From Gigaspora margarita (Eukaryota > Glomeromycota > Glomeromycetes > Diversisporales > Gigasporaceae), in contig WTPW01000761.1 of the NCBI GenBank assembly GCA_009809945.1, positions 151,954-215,953 on the forward strand: a stretch of 64,000 nucleotides of DNA, given 5' to 3'. Below the pieces are notes generated by a model. The model was not told the DNA's origin, did no database searches, and saw nothing but the letters and a program-made list of their open reading frames with translations. Of the stretch, positions 25,140 to 37,612 are shown in pieces. Each line of letters starts with the position of its first letter. The first letter of the stretch is position 1. The position numbers and the translations under genes were made by a program.

Positions 25140-27470
25140 TGAATAAAAATAACTTGCCTAAATATTAAATGCTAGCTAAATTTTCAACATTAATACATTC
25201 GAATATACAGTACATATATATTTTACTAATGCAACAAATAATTTTAGCATTCCTCGTGTAGAACACATCCATATTTGTTTTTTAGCAATAGCAGGAATCT
25301 GGTCGGGTGTCTTATTTAACCTAAATCTAATAAGAAGATATTTACAACTTTTTTTTTTAAAAAAAAAGAAAATATTTTTTTTTAAAAAAAAAACATGAAT
25401 TTACCTTTTCCTGTTGAATCACTATGTGAATCGCCACAAAGAATACCGTCAATTCGCCAAGAGCACCATCAAGTTAAAAGAATGCTATTGAATCAAAAAA
25501 ATTAAAATAAATAAATAAGTGAATAAAAATGTAACTTATGCAATGAATAATTTTTGCATTCATCGTGTAGAAATCATCCATATTTGTTTTTCAGCAATGG
25601 CAGGAATCTGGTCAAGTGTCTTGTCTAACCTGAATCTAATCAGAAGAATAATTACTATTTTTTTTAAAAAAAAATATAAATTTATCTTTTCTCGTCAGAT
25701 TGCCACAAAGAATGCCTATCACTTTGCCAAAAACATCTCAACGCCATCAAGTCAAAAGAATGCCATCAAATCAAAAAAATTAAAATAAATAAATAAATAA
25801 AATGTAAATAAAAAATAAATTAGCATGTTAAATATTAAATGCTAGCTAAATTTCATATATTAAAAGAACATATTCAAAGATACATATAAGGTAAATGAGG
25901 GTATTGTGGCCAGGGGGTATTGTGGCCTGGTGAAATATCTTGTGATCTAGTGATCAGAATTGGATAAATTTTATACCATTCGATTTGTCTCATTGAGACA
26001 AATTGAATGGTATAAAATTCGCTCAATTCCGATCACTAGATCACAAGATATCATAATTTATGCAAATATAAGTTTTTGCACATATTTGAATTTATTATTA
26101 AATATATATAGAATATTTAATAGTTAATAACTTCTGCTCCACAGGTCCTTTTGGACGATTTTACCACCAAAATGACCATCTCAGTGAGACGATTCTAACA
26201 AGCATAAAATCGTCAAAATCCAATCACGGGGTTCTAAGATCGACTTAGATTTATCTTATATATAAAATTATATTAGTAAATTTGCAAAATTTTTACAAAA
26301 AATTTACCTTTAACGATCTTAGGATCCCGTGATTAGATTTTAACGATTTTGTGCTTGTTAGAATCGTCTCACTGAGACGATCATTTTGGTGGTAAAATCA
26401 TCCAAAACGGACCAGTAGATCAAAAATTATTTGCTGTCAAAAAACTGGCCACAATACCCCCCCCTAGAATCTAGTGTTTATATTATATTTGTGTACTAAT
26501 TAGTTATATCCAAAACAATATATAATATAAAGATTTTTTTACAGTAATATATTCTTTATTATATATAGTTCAAATAATAAAAATTCTACAAAAATCTATT
26601 GCTTATTAAAAAATTTTATTAGTAGAAACTTTGACCTGGCTACAATACCCCATCTCCCTTATATTTTACCAATGCAACAAATAATTTTTGCATTCCCCAC
26701 GTAGAACACATCCGTATTCATTTTTTAGCAACAGCAGGTGGTCAGGTATCTTTGTCTAACCCGAATCTAATAAGAAGATAATTGCTATTTTTTTTAATAA
26801 AAAAAATATATAAATTTATCTTTTCCCATCAAATCACATGTCAAATTGCTATCACTTCACCAAGAACACTATCATGTCAAAAGAATGCCATCGAATCAAA
26901 AAAATTTAAAAATATATCAATAAATAAAAAGTGAATAAAAATCTATGTATATGCTCGATTATATATTAAATTTCCATACATTAAAAGAATACATTTGAAT
27001 ATTCATATATATTTTACCAATATGATGCATTCCTGTATAGAACACATCTGCATTTGTTTTTGGCAATGACTTGTCTAACCCAAATCTAATTAGAAAATAA
27101 TTACTATTTTTTTTAAAAATAACAAAATTTTTTTTTTTTAAAAAAAAAAAATCAATTACCTTTTTCCATCATACTCAGCCTGCCTATTCATCAAATCACT
27201 ACAAAGAATGCCACACTTCACCAAGAACAACATCAAGTTGAATCACCACAAACAGCACTGCTGAATCAAAAAAATTTAAAAAAATAAATAAATAAATAAG
27301 CGAATAAAAATGAATTACTACTATATGCTCGCCTAAATATTAAATGCTAGCTAAATTTTCATACATTAAAAGAATGCATTTGAATATTTATGTATTCCCC
27401 GCGTAGAACACATCTGTATTTGTTTTGATTACTATTTTTTTTCTAACAAAAAAAAACATAAATTTACCTT
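25140..27470. repeat. Tandem ~320-500 bp repeat unit, about five copies
   Basis: Units begin with TAAATATTAAATGCTAGCTAAA (about 25160, 25826, 27335; degenerate near 26960) and continue with TTAAAAGAATACATTCGAAT, TATATATTTTACCAATGCAA, TTTTGCATTCCTCGTGTAGA, TCTAATAAGAAGAT, a T-run/A-run, then CAAAGAATGCC and GAATCAAAAAAATT. One unit is split by the TA-flanked element at 25889-26659. A single related unit start lies at 17405. Short frames in it are not genes. Confidence 0.7.
25889..26659. mobile_element. TA-flanked palindromic element (AGGTAAATGAGGG TIR)
   Basis: The left end AGGTAAATGAGGGTATTGTG is mirrored by the right end CTACAATACCCCATCTCCCT, with TA on both sides (25887-25888, 26660-26661). 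Deleting element plus one TA rebuilds the surrounding repeat consensus CATATATATTTTACC exactly. Inside are a 110-bp hairpin (about 25930-26050) centred on TTGTCTCATTGAGACAA, and two facing arms (about 26135-26260 and 26300-26410) with the GTCTCANTGAGAC core. It is non-coding. A TA duplication points to Tc1/mariner-type mobilisation. Confidence 0.8.
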
Positions 27471-27503
27471 TTTCAGATATTTTCATTACTGAACTTAGGC
27501 TAA

Positions 27504-27728
27504 TTGAATCTTCTGAAGAATGATTATGCCAAGTTTCTCTTTGTAAAAAATATGATGAAAATGAAAAAATGTCTTTCTAATCTAGACAAAATTAAATTTG
27601 GTTATTTGACAACCCAGATAAAGAAAATTATAGCAGATGAGTATGGTATGAGTGAACAGATCAGTATAATACAGGCAGTATTATACTCAGCCTGGCCATT
27701 GAACCACCATATCAAATCACTATGTTGA
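27504..27728 (+). CDS. Short unrecognised open frame
   Basis: A 74-residue frame starts at ATG 27504 and contains LFVKNMMKMKKCLSNLDKIK followed by YLTTQIKKIIADEYGMSEQ. It is lysine-rich and helical-looking with no motif I know. It sits in repeat-rich sequence with no neighbours of its own. It may be a remnant of a longer gene or chance. Confidence 0.15.
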   Translation: MNLLKNDYAKFLFVKNMMKMKKCLSNLDKIKFGYLTTQIKKIIADEYGMSEQISIIQAVLYSAWPLNHHIKSLC

Positions 27729-27789
27729 ATCACTACAAGAACACCATTGAATACCGTCAAGTCGAATTACCATCACAAGAACCAGTGAA

Positions 27790-29845
27790 CACCAGAGAAA
27801 TTCTGAGAAAACTACAAAAAAAGATCATAAAGGTTTTAGCATCAGTTATAACGAGAAATAACAAAAAAAACTACATATCTACTTATAGTTATTAGGAGTG
27901 TGTAATGGAGTTGAACTATGAAGATCTAGACCTGGGTATATGAAATGGAGATCTATAAAGAAAATTAATAAAAAAAAAAAGTAATATTAATATAAAAAAA
28001 AATGAAAGAATATTAATAAAAAAAAAAAAACAAAAAAACTAAAAATACTTAACTATGTAGCTATAAATAAAAAAATAAAATCTGTGCAGTTTACTTTTTA
28101 ATTTTTAAACCATGAATTCAGCCTTGCTTGCTTTTCAGTTTCATGCTTTTCCTCTTAGCTTTCGAATTTCTTGCCTACACCAAATCCTACCCTATTCTAT
28201 AAGACAAAAACAATACCAAGTATATAATTATTTTGTGCGGCCTAATTCTTGAACCCATTTATGTTTTTGATAAATAGTTAGACTCTAAATTAACAAAATT
28301 TTTATTTAGTTAGACATTTTGCTGTATAATATTTTAGGGAGCTATAAAAAAATTAAAATTTTATATATAAAAAAATGGATACTTATAAGTAACATCCAAA
28401 TGCCTCAAGTTAAGCAACTTTGTACTAATATGATATTTTGAAGTACACTTTATTTAAGACCTTTTACAACCCAAGATCACTTTAAAATAAGTATAATTGG
28501 AGAGGGATCTTAGCTTTCATGTAAAAAAATGGCAGTTTTTGGGCTTAATTTTTATCCGTATTTAGTTATTAAACCTATGTTTTTAATATGAAATAAAAGG
28601 TTGAAGCATGAATTTTGTTGCTTATTAGAAGTCAAAATGTTATTTCTTACTTACTATTCGAAGTTTTTATAACAATGATCTCTATATCATATATTACACA
28701 AACCTGATCTATTATTAAAATTGATCGATGGGGACATGTTCCATGACTGTTAAGTATGCACTAAGTGAATTTAGAATTAAGTTGATTCATAATTCTTCAA
28801 TGATTTAATAAGTTAATATTTCATTTCAACTTAATCGTATATAGAATCCATTTAAATTGGTTCTAAATATAGAAAGACTATTTTGATATATAGCATATAT
28901 ATAAAAGAGATTAAAATTCTTATCTGTCAAATTGTAGAAATAGTTGTTATCCAATAATCATACTTGTAAATAAAACTAGAGCATAGGCTTGCAATATGTT
29001 GAAATTTAAATTTGATTCAAACACTTTTAATTTTAAAATTGAATATGTACTAAATAGATTCTGGATTAAGTTAGTTTGAAATTCTTTAACGATTGAGTGA
29101 ATCTGAAATATTTTTTCAATTTAAGTTTATTTAGAATTTACCAAGATTCTATTCTAATATACAATGTAAATGATTAAAGCATTATTAAGCTTCAATATAT
29201 TTTAAAACTAATTAGAAATCATTTTATAATCAAGCAGAAGGTTCATATATATAAAGAGTCATAAATGATACTACATGTAGTTTTAATAGACAAAGAAAAA
29301 TAAAATGATTAGCAACTTAAGCTCTTATTATATTATAATAATAATATATTTGATCATTGTAATGAACATATTTGATAATTGTGATGAATATAATTATTAA
29401 TAAGATTAGATCAAAAACAAAGTCTTAAAGCTTGATAATGATAAGGTAAGACAACTAAGACAAATATGTTAGTCATGGTAAAAAAAACCCCAGATTATGA
29501 TCAATTATCGCTTCTGACCTTTTGATAAACAGGAACAGTGTGTAATTATATCTTAGCAATCGCTTGGCCATATTCGATAAATTTTTTTATTTGAATTCTG
29601 CAAATCTGTTAAATTCAAATAAAAATTTCTATCTAATTTGGATATGTTGTTATCATGCTCAGATCTTAAAATTATTCAGTGCAACTTTTATTTAATAAAC
29701 AGTTTGAATTTTTACAACTTTGATTAAGTAAATTTGTAAATTTTTTTTTTTAAAAAAATAGTAATAATTTGATATAGCTTTTATTTGATATATAGACATT
29801 TTGAATTTTTTCCAACTTTGAACAAAGATATATCTCAGTGACCAC
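27790..29845. other. Gene-free AT-rich sequence with old repeat fragments
   Basis: This stretch holds A-run-rich sequence (27960-28080), the 28650-28745 partner of 17220-17330, and a weak relative of 6320-6450 at 28930-29050. I see no gene. Confidence 0.45.
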
Positions 29846-29848
29846 CTA

Positions 29849-31191
29849 AGGGAGCTTCCAGAAATCAGCTAATTTTTGTTTACTATGAGCCTACCTCCAC
29901 TCACCCACACCTGATACCCCAATTAGCCAATCAGATTTTACAATTATTAAAAAGTCAGATATAATATTTAATAGTAAATAACTTTTGATCTACTGGACCA
30001 AATTTGATAATTTAACTACCAAATTGATCCTCTCAATGAGAGGATTCTAGTAAGCCCAAAATCGTTAAAATCTAATTACAGGATCCTAAAATTAGAATAA
30101 ATTTGTGTTACTAAAATGGTTTATAATTATTTAATAAATTATAGAACTTTTATAGTAACACAAATCTATTCTGATTACAAAATTCTGTGATTAAATTTTT
30201 AGGAAAGTGCAGTAAATCATGTAATTAGGGTTTATGTCATACTCCTAGTAATAAGACTATTCACTAATCAAATTTTATATTTAAAAAAACTCAAAAATGT
30301 TTTTGATCTAAAAATAAGCTACTACACGATTGACTACAGTTACTACATAATAAAGTTAACATTTTACTATGTGTATAGTCGCTTAAGTAAAGTTTTTTAG
30401 TAGATCAAAATATACTTACTCTAAAATTTTTATCAGTATTAAAGAATTTTTTATTATTTGACTTCTGATTTTTACTTTTGATAAAAAAATTAAAATTTTT
30501 TAAAAAAATATATTTGATGAAGTAAAAATTAAAAGATAAATAATAAAAACTTCTCCAATTTGGATAAAAATTTTGGATTATATGTATTTTGATCACCCAA
30601 ACAACTTGACTTAAGCGATTACAATTGATTTACATAGTAAAATTTGGACTTTACTATGTAACAACTACTTGTGATCACTAAAACCCAATTTTAATTTAAA
30701 ATAATTTAACAAAATTATATATAGTTTTTAAGCAGTTTTGCAAGAACTACTGATCCTATTTAGCTGAATTTTAATATAATATAGATCAATCTTATATCTA
30801 TCTACATTAAAAATTTTAGCTCATTTGGATAAATAGTTATTGAGAACTCAAATTCAAATATTATGATTTTATTATAATAAAAATACTATTAATATTTATA
30901 CTATATATATATATATATGATGTGATAAAATGGGGACCCCTCACTTTACTAATGATTTTGGGCTTTCTAGAATCCTCTCATTGAGAGGATCATTTTGGTA
31001 GTTAAATCATCAAATTTGGTTCAGTAAATCAAAAGTTATTAATTATTAAATATTATTAATAAATCTATAATTTTGGTCAAAATTAATTTTGTAACTTTGA
31101 CCAGAATTATGAAATTTTGGCCGGAATTACACCTGCTAATTCAGCTGACCCACTCACCTACCCAGAAATTAGCTAATTTCTGGAAGCTTCC
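29849..31191. mobile_element. TA-flanked palindromic element (AGGGAGCTTCC TIR)
   Basis: Left AGGGAGCTTCCAGAAATCAG and right CTAATTTCTGGAAGCTTCC are inverted repeats, with TA at 29847-29848 and 31192-31193. Subterminal TACCTCCACTCACCCAC/CCCACTCACCTACC also pair. Inside are the two facing module arms with core CCTCTCAATGAGAGG (about 29985-30100 and 30940-31035), pushed apart by the palindromic unit at 30310-30690. There is no coding capacity. Confidence 0.65.
30310..30690. repeat. Diverged ~380-bp palindromic unit, same family as in 32770-34826
   Basis: The arms carry TTTACTATGT, GTCGCTTAAGTAAA, TAGATCAAAATATA, TATTATTTGACTT and TTTTTACTTTTGAT, then their inverse after a centre near 30495. The same order of words occurs three times in the foldback element at 33.4-34.6 kb. 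The unit is apparently mobile on its own, since here it sits inside a different element. Confidence 0.65.
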
Positions 31192-31193
31192 TA

Positions 31194-32760
31194 ACCAAAT
31201 TTGATAAAAATTTTAATTCCATTGATTTGAGAATTCAAACAAAAATTTTTTATAAAATTTAGTCAGATAGTTATTGAGATATCTTCGCCCAAATTTTTAA
31301 AAATTTTTATATTTGGTGACAGATCAGAAATGACCTGCAGTCCAGCTCCAGAAATTTTGGACTACTGTACATGCTGTTCCAGCTAGGTAAAGACTGAACC
31401 CTTTATTCTTCATATTAGAAGAAGAATTAAAATATTTTCCTAGTAATACATGTATAGAAAATGCCTCTCATATGCTACTAAAGATGTTTATTATTTCACT
31501 AAGAAATAAATAGAATTGGATTAATCTTTATAGTTATAAGTATTCGAGGATTTTTTTTGTAAAGAATAACCCATTTGTCCTATTATTATCTGGTTTCGAA
31601 AGGTATTTAGATCAACAATGAATACTGTATATTTCCATATTTAAATTACTATAGCTTTTGTTAAAGACTTATTATTACAAGGTAAAGTAGCATTTTTGAA
31701 ATAATAAAATTAAGCTGCAAATCACCAATGTACAATCAACAAAGGCTTGTATGATCATCTATAAAAAATACCTTAAAAGAATTCAAAGGAAGAATCCAAG
31801 CCCAAATTAGATTCATGTAGATCTATAACATCAGCAAGTGCATTTTTTATAAAATCTACATAGATCTACAACTTTACATAAATATTATATAGAATACTAT
31901 ATAAAAATTATATATGTTAATTTTTATATGTTATTTAATATAGAATTTATGTAAAATTTATTTGAATATATATAAAAATAAATTTATAAAAAAGGCTTAT
32001 GTAAATGTTATATATTTATAAATTTTATGTATAATAATTAAGCAACTTTTATATGCTATAAATATCTAAATAAATTTTTTACATAAACTTTATATATTAA
32101 TAAATTTTATATATTATAACTATATAACTTTTATATATCGTAAAATTTAAATAAAAATTTTATATAAATCTTATATATCGTAAAATTTAGATAAAGATTT
32201 TAATAAACATTATATATTAATAAATTTTACGTATATAATTATGTAACCTTTATATATTATAAAATATAAATAAATTTTTATATAAATTTTAAGAAAAAGA
32301 AATAGTCAATATCTCAAAATTTTACTAGGGTAACCCCTGTTGTGTTTTTAATTAAAAATGCTCCTCTTGCAATTTTACCCCTAACGCCAACTCTAATTTT
32401 AACCCTAACCTTTTATAACTTTTATTTCATTCTAACATTTTACTTATTTGGCTACTTAACACATTTTTATATTTTAAATTTTCGTTACATAACCATTAAA
32501 TAAATATTATTTAAAAATTATATTTATGTATAAATTATGCTATGTAAGTCTACATTGGGTTTGTAGACTTACATATAATTTTTAAATACATAAGTCTACA
32601 TAAAAATAACTTCGTGATGAAGGTCCTAATAAAATATTATTATTATGTAGAACTTAATCAATAATAGAATATTAATTTACCTGACATATTATTATTTTTA
32701 ACTGTAATTAGATATTAATTAGAAAATTTAAAAATGTAAAAAACAATCACATTAATATTA
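31194..32760. other. AT-rich gene-free sequence with tandem AT repeat and a hairpin
   Basis: Between 31880 and 32290 about six imperfect ~60-bp units of ATAAATTTTATATATTATAA type follow one another. At 32541-32575 a perfect 14-bp stem (TATGTAAGTCTACA) with a 7-nt loop is present. I see no gene. Confidence 0.5.
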
Positions 32761-32769
32761 TATTTAAAA

Positions 32770-34826
32770 GGGGGCTGGTATTCGTACCCCCCAAAATTGG
32801 TATTTATACCCCCCAGCCCGGACTCTGACCCTTCCGACCTAGTCACGTGATACGTAGTACAAACAAAGATCACGTGACTTTTGAATTCTTGCATTTTGAC
32901 TAGGGTGTCCAGGATTATGCGATGCGATGAGGTAAATTATGCGGCCGAACTGAGGTTGATTATGCGATGGATGCGAAATAAATTTAAAATTATGCGATCA
33001 ATTAGGTCGATTATGCGATTTTTATTATATGTAATTAATTCTTTTAGTTCTGTTTTTCGGATTTTTTCGGACGTTCACCAAAAATTTTGCTCCAACTATG
33101 CTCGTAATTTAAGTTCATTCATTTTCCACATCGGAACTTTTCGGGACCTACATTCTATCATCACTCTGTCACCTAAATTACAAATTTAAAGCTTGCCGGA
33201 TGAAGTTAACATATTCCCAACAACCAATCAACTTTTATTCACGTGATTTATGCTTTTTTTTGTTTGTTTATGCGAAGCATATGCGATGCGAAAAATAGCA
33301 AATTATGCGCATAATATCGCATCGCATAATCCTGGACACCCTAATTTTGACCAATGGTTAGGTTACACGAAATTCGGGTCACGTGATCTGTATAACAATA
33401 AAGCCAATCAAAATTTGAACCCGAAGTAGGTTCAAAAACTAAAGCCACCCCACGATCGACAATAGTCGCTACATAGTAAAGTCCTGTCTACTATGTAAAT
33501 CGATCATCATCGCTTAAGTAAACTTATTCAGAAGATAAAATACACATACAGTAAAATTTTTAGCAAATCTGAAGACATTTTATTATTTGACTTTTAACTT
33601 TTACGTACGTCGACTAGATTTTTTTAAAAAATTTTACTTTTTTCGACGAACGTAAAAATTAAAAGTTAAATAATAAAAAGTTAACCAATTTGTATGAAAA
33701 TTTGGTAGAATATGTATTTTGATCTTCTGAACATATTTATTTAAGCACTTATGATCGATTTACATAGAAAAATGTGGACTTTACTATGTAGTGACTACTT
33801 ACGATCGCTAAAACACCTCCTTCATGATGAGAGGTGTTTTAGCGATCGCAAGTGGTCGATACATAATGAAGCCCAAAATTTACTATGTAAATCGATCATA
33901 AGCGCTTAAGTAAATATATTCAGAAGATCAAAATACATATTCTCTGAAATTTTCATATAAATTGGTGAACCTTTTATTATTTAACTTTTAATTTTTACGT
34001 TCGTCAAAGAAAGAAAAATATTTTAAAAAAATATATTCGACGAACGTAAAAATTGTAAGTTAAGAAATAAAAGGTTCACCAATTTATATGAAAATTTCAG
34101 AGAATATGTATTTTGATCTTCTGAATATATTTACTTAAGCGCTTATGATCGATTTACATAGTAAATTTTGGGCTTCATTATGTATCGACCACTTGCGATC
34201 GCTAAAACACCTCTCATCATGAAGGAGGTGTTTTAGCGATCGTAAGTAGTCACTACATAGTAAAGTCCACATTTTTCTATGTAAATCGATCATAAGTGCT
34301 TAAGTAAATATGTTCAAAAGATCAAAATACATATTCTACCAAATTTTCATACAAATTGGTTAACTTTTTATTATTTAACTTTTAATTTTTACGTTCGTCG
34401 AAAAAAGTAAAATTTTTTAAAAAAATCTAGTCGACGTACGTAAAAGTTAAAAGTCAAATAATAAAATGTTCTTCAGATTTGCTAAAAATTTTACTGTATG
34501 TGTATTTTAATCTTCTGAATAAATTTACTTAATCGATGATGATCGATTTACATAGTAGAATCAGGACTTTACTATGTAGCGACTATTGTCGATCGTGGGG
34601 TGGCTTTAGTTTTTGAACCTACTTCGGGTTCAAATTTTGATTGGCTTTTATTGCTATACAGATCACGTGACCCGAATTTCATGTAACCTAACCATTGGTC
34701 AAAATGCAAGAATTCAAAAGTCACGTGATCTTTGTTGTACTATGTATCACGTGACTAGGTCGGAAGGGTCGGAGTCCGGGCTGGGGGTATAAATACCAAT
34801 TTTGGGGGGTACGAATACCAGCCCCC
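32770..34826. mobile_element. Foldback MULE-like element with 9-bp target duplication
   Basis: The ends read GGGGGCTGGTATTCGTACCC and its inverse. The 9-bp duplication TATTTAAAA is perfect (32761-32769; 34827-34835), as expected for Mutator-like elements. Once the nested hAT MITE is removed, the remaining ~1.6 kb is almost one palindrome centred near 34020. Its interior is three consecutive ~360-bp palindromic units (about 33447-33810, 33838-34206, 34236-34596) with centres near 33630, 34020 and 34415, joined by AACACCTCCTTCATGATGAG and its inverse. TCACGTGA occurs repeatedly in both outer arms. There is no transposase. Confidence 0.85.
32901..33343. mobile_element. hAT MITE nested in the left arm of the foldback MULE
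   Basis: It has a 28-bp perfect TIR beginning TAGGGTGTCCAGGATTATGC and an 8-bp duplication ATTTTGAC (32893-32900; 33344-33351). The intact right arm of the host element reads ATTTTGACCAATGG straight through, proving the empty site. Subterminal ATTATGCGAT repeats occur six or more times near both ends, a usual hAT transposase-binding arrangement. The arginine/methionine-rich frame over this interval just translates those repeats. Confidence 0.9.
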
Positions 34827-34890
34827 TATTTAAAATTAATATAAATACATTAATAAGCCTTTCATATAATCAAAATTTGAAATTTTAGAA

Positions 34891-36077
34891 ATGGATGTTT
34901 TGAAACACGAGCAATCCCAACCATTTATCTGGATCAAACTTCTAAAAAATTTGCTCATCAATATGCATCTATTAAGAAGTCCGATGCAATTAACTTATAC
35001 GACAATCAAATAAAAGTTATTTCATTTTGTAATGAAGATGAAAACCTTGCTACCAATCAAGACAAGCTATTACATCTTCTAATACACAGATATTTATGAA
35101 GTTATTACCATTATCTCCCAATCCAAATATTTTATCTTCTAATATAAATATTTTATCTCCAGACCCAAATACCTCCAATTTAGATATTTCATCTTTACCT
35201 CCCAATCCAGATATTAAACCTTCATCTTCTAAATCATAAACTAAAAAAAGCAAAAGACAACAGCTTTATCAGATGATAGTGATGATGAAGCTATACTTTG
35301 GCCAAATTCGACTATTAAATAATTGCTTGCCTACTTATCTGATAATATGCCTTTTTATCGAACAAATAAAAATAAATTTTATATTCGAGCTGCTATTTAT
35401 CTTGGCAAAGGTAAAACTAGAAAACAAGTCTGTAATAAATTACAAAATCTTATAACCAAGTATATGAGTAAAAGTGCAAATAAAACTGGTAAGAGTGCAT
35501 CCACTTGGTCCTTTTATACTGAAATGAATGATATATTCAGAAATCATAAAAATGTCAATCCTAATTATCTAATTAATAGCATGGGCCAGGTAAATAATAA
35601 TAAATAAAAATTTTTAATCTTTAATTTTTTATTAGAAATTTATTAACTATATATGCTTATATATATATATAATAGATTTATGGTACTAGCTTGGAACAAA
35701 AAAGCAATAAAAGCAAAGAGAATTTTCTAAAATCCAATAAAAAGCAATGCTTAAATGAAGATGAAATGCATTATATAAAATCCATGGATACAATTATGGA
35801 AAGCAAACAAATAGAGGCCGAAACTAGAAAGAAACTTTATGATTTAGAAAAATATAAATTTGAGTATGAATGAGAACAAGAAAAGAAGAGTCTGAAAATT
35901 GAATAAAAAAAAGAAAAAGAGAGACTTAAATTTGAATAAGAAAAGTGGGAACATGAAAAGGAAATAGAAAAAGAAAAATTAAATTTAGATTTAGAAAAAT
36001 ACAAGTTAGAGCTCGATCATAAACTACAATTAGAACTAAAGACTAAAGAGCTCAAACTTAAAATAAAAACAATATAG
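34891..36077 (+). pseudogene. Harbinger accessory (Myb/SANT-like) protein, broken
   Basis: The recognisable part is 35323-35589: YRTNKNKFYIRAAIYLGKG, then KTRKQVCNKLQNLITKYMSK, STWSFYTEMNDIF, NHKNVNP. This is the trihelix/Myb-like DNA-binding module that accompanies PIF/Harbinger transposases. An intron at 35590-35675 (CAG|GTAAAT ... ATAG|ATT, 86 nt) keeps the frame. Exon 2 encodes a strongly charged Lys/Glu coiled coil ending at TAG 36075-36077. A TAA near 35318 and stops near 35871 (TGA), 35903 and 35936 (TAA) show decay. The N-terminal part (34891-35320) drifts through frames. In the family this protein brings the transposase into the nucleus and to the TIRs. The transposase remnant lies 1.5 kb downstream on the same strand. 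Confidence 0.6.
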
Positions 36078-36079
36078 TA

Positions 36080-37610
36080 TGATATTATTATCATTATATA
36101 TATAGTATGCATACTTTATCAATAAATTTATATATGTTAAAGTTTATAGTTTTATTATTATATATGTTATAGTTTATAGTTTTACTATTATATATTTTTT
36201 ATAGTTTATAGTTTTGTTATTATATATATTATCAAAATAAAATTATTTCAACATTTTGATCATTTGTATATTAATATGAATGAATTAATAATCAATATGA
36301 GATGTGGAGAATCAAAATAGAACTATCCTTATTCACAGCCTCAATTGTCATTTATTTATTATTTTTTAAAAATTCAACTTTCACTTATTATGCATTTTTG
36401 ATAAATTAACTGGGATATGGATAACGTGCATTATCTGACAGGTCCTATGTATGCACTGGACATTTTTTGTATACATAATTCGATCACTTTCTAATCATAT
36501 GATAACTCAATTTTCTGATTTTATTTCTTTTTGCGTAACTCATAAAATTCATAGTAGTTAAAGTTAAGGAAAAAAAGATTTAGCGAAGGAAAAAAGTAAA
36601 AAAAGTTAAATGAAAAAAATAATGAGCGAAAGTGGAATAGTAAGCAAATGTAAAAAAAGAGTAAAGGTGATTAGAAAGACCGAATAATATATATGAAAAA
36701 TGACAGTGCTTATGTCAGACCTTATGGATAAAAATAACGGATAAAAATGTTATTAGTTAAGTTGTAATGAAAACTGATTATTTGTAGGGAACAATATAAA
36801 TGATGTACAAAGCCACATGATTTAAATAGTAACCTAGTGATAAACCAGTTATCATCTACAACTTAACCAATAACAAGTACTTAATGAGCTACATACTGTG
36901 TATCACCAGAATATTAAGATTAAGGTTAGTAACCAAATTTTTACAGTAATTCACGATAGAAACTATAATAATTCAAATGCAAACTACCTAAACCACATAT
37001 AGTGATTATTATAATAATGAGCTAGTTTTGTAAAGAATTTTTTGCAGTAATTTATGATGGAAATCACAATTATTTCAATGCAAACTCGCATATATAATTG
37101 AAAAAGATTTCATCTAGTAACTATAATTAGATTATTGAAGAGGAATTAGAACTCAATGTAGCATTAATTGTGAAGTATGATATAATATTTAAATAATAAA
37201 CAATAAGCATATATAACATATGCGACTTCTTTTTATGCACTTACTATAAAGTGCTTTAAGTCATTTAGCTAAACAATAAAATATTTCTTTATCTGATTAT
37301 TAAAAATTTAAATTACAAGCAAAACCTCTTTTTGACGAATAAATTTATAACTTTTTTTGATGATTGTTAGCATGCAGGGAATGTATGTACATATGTACAT
37401 ATTAAATCCGAATTTAAATTGATTATTGGCAATTTTATTATGAGCCAGTTTATTAATTTATGACCAGAAATATACAGTATATATGCATGTTTGTATTTAT
37501 TATTATAAGTATAAAATAAAATAAAGAAAAACTAATCTATGTCAAATTTTTACTCGAACATTATTATACAAATATTTTAATTAAAAAATAATATTTTATT
37601 TATTACTTTA
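36080..37610. other. Spacer between the two Harbinger genes
   Basis: This is AT-rich and gene-free. An 18-bp inverted pair GTTATTAGTTAAGTTGTA (about 36752-36769) and its inverse (about 36857-36875) forms a ~125-bp hairpin. Confidence 0.45.
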
Positions 37611-37612
37611 CA

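Noticed and set aside
32881..33189. 102-residue open frame rich in MRC/IMR
   Set aside because: It starts outside and runs through the nested hAT MITE, translating the ATTATGCGAT subterminal repeats.
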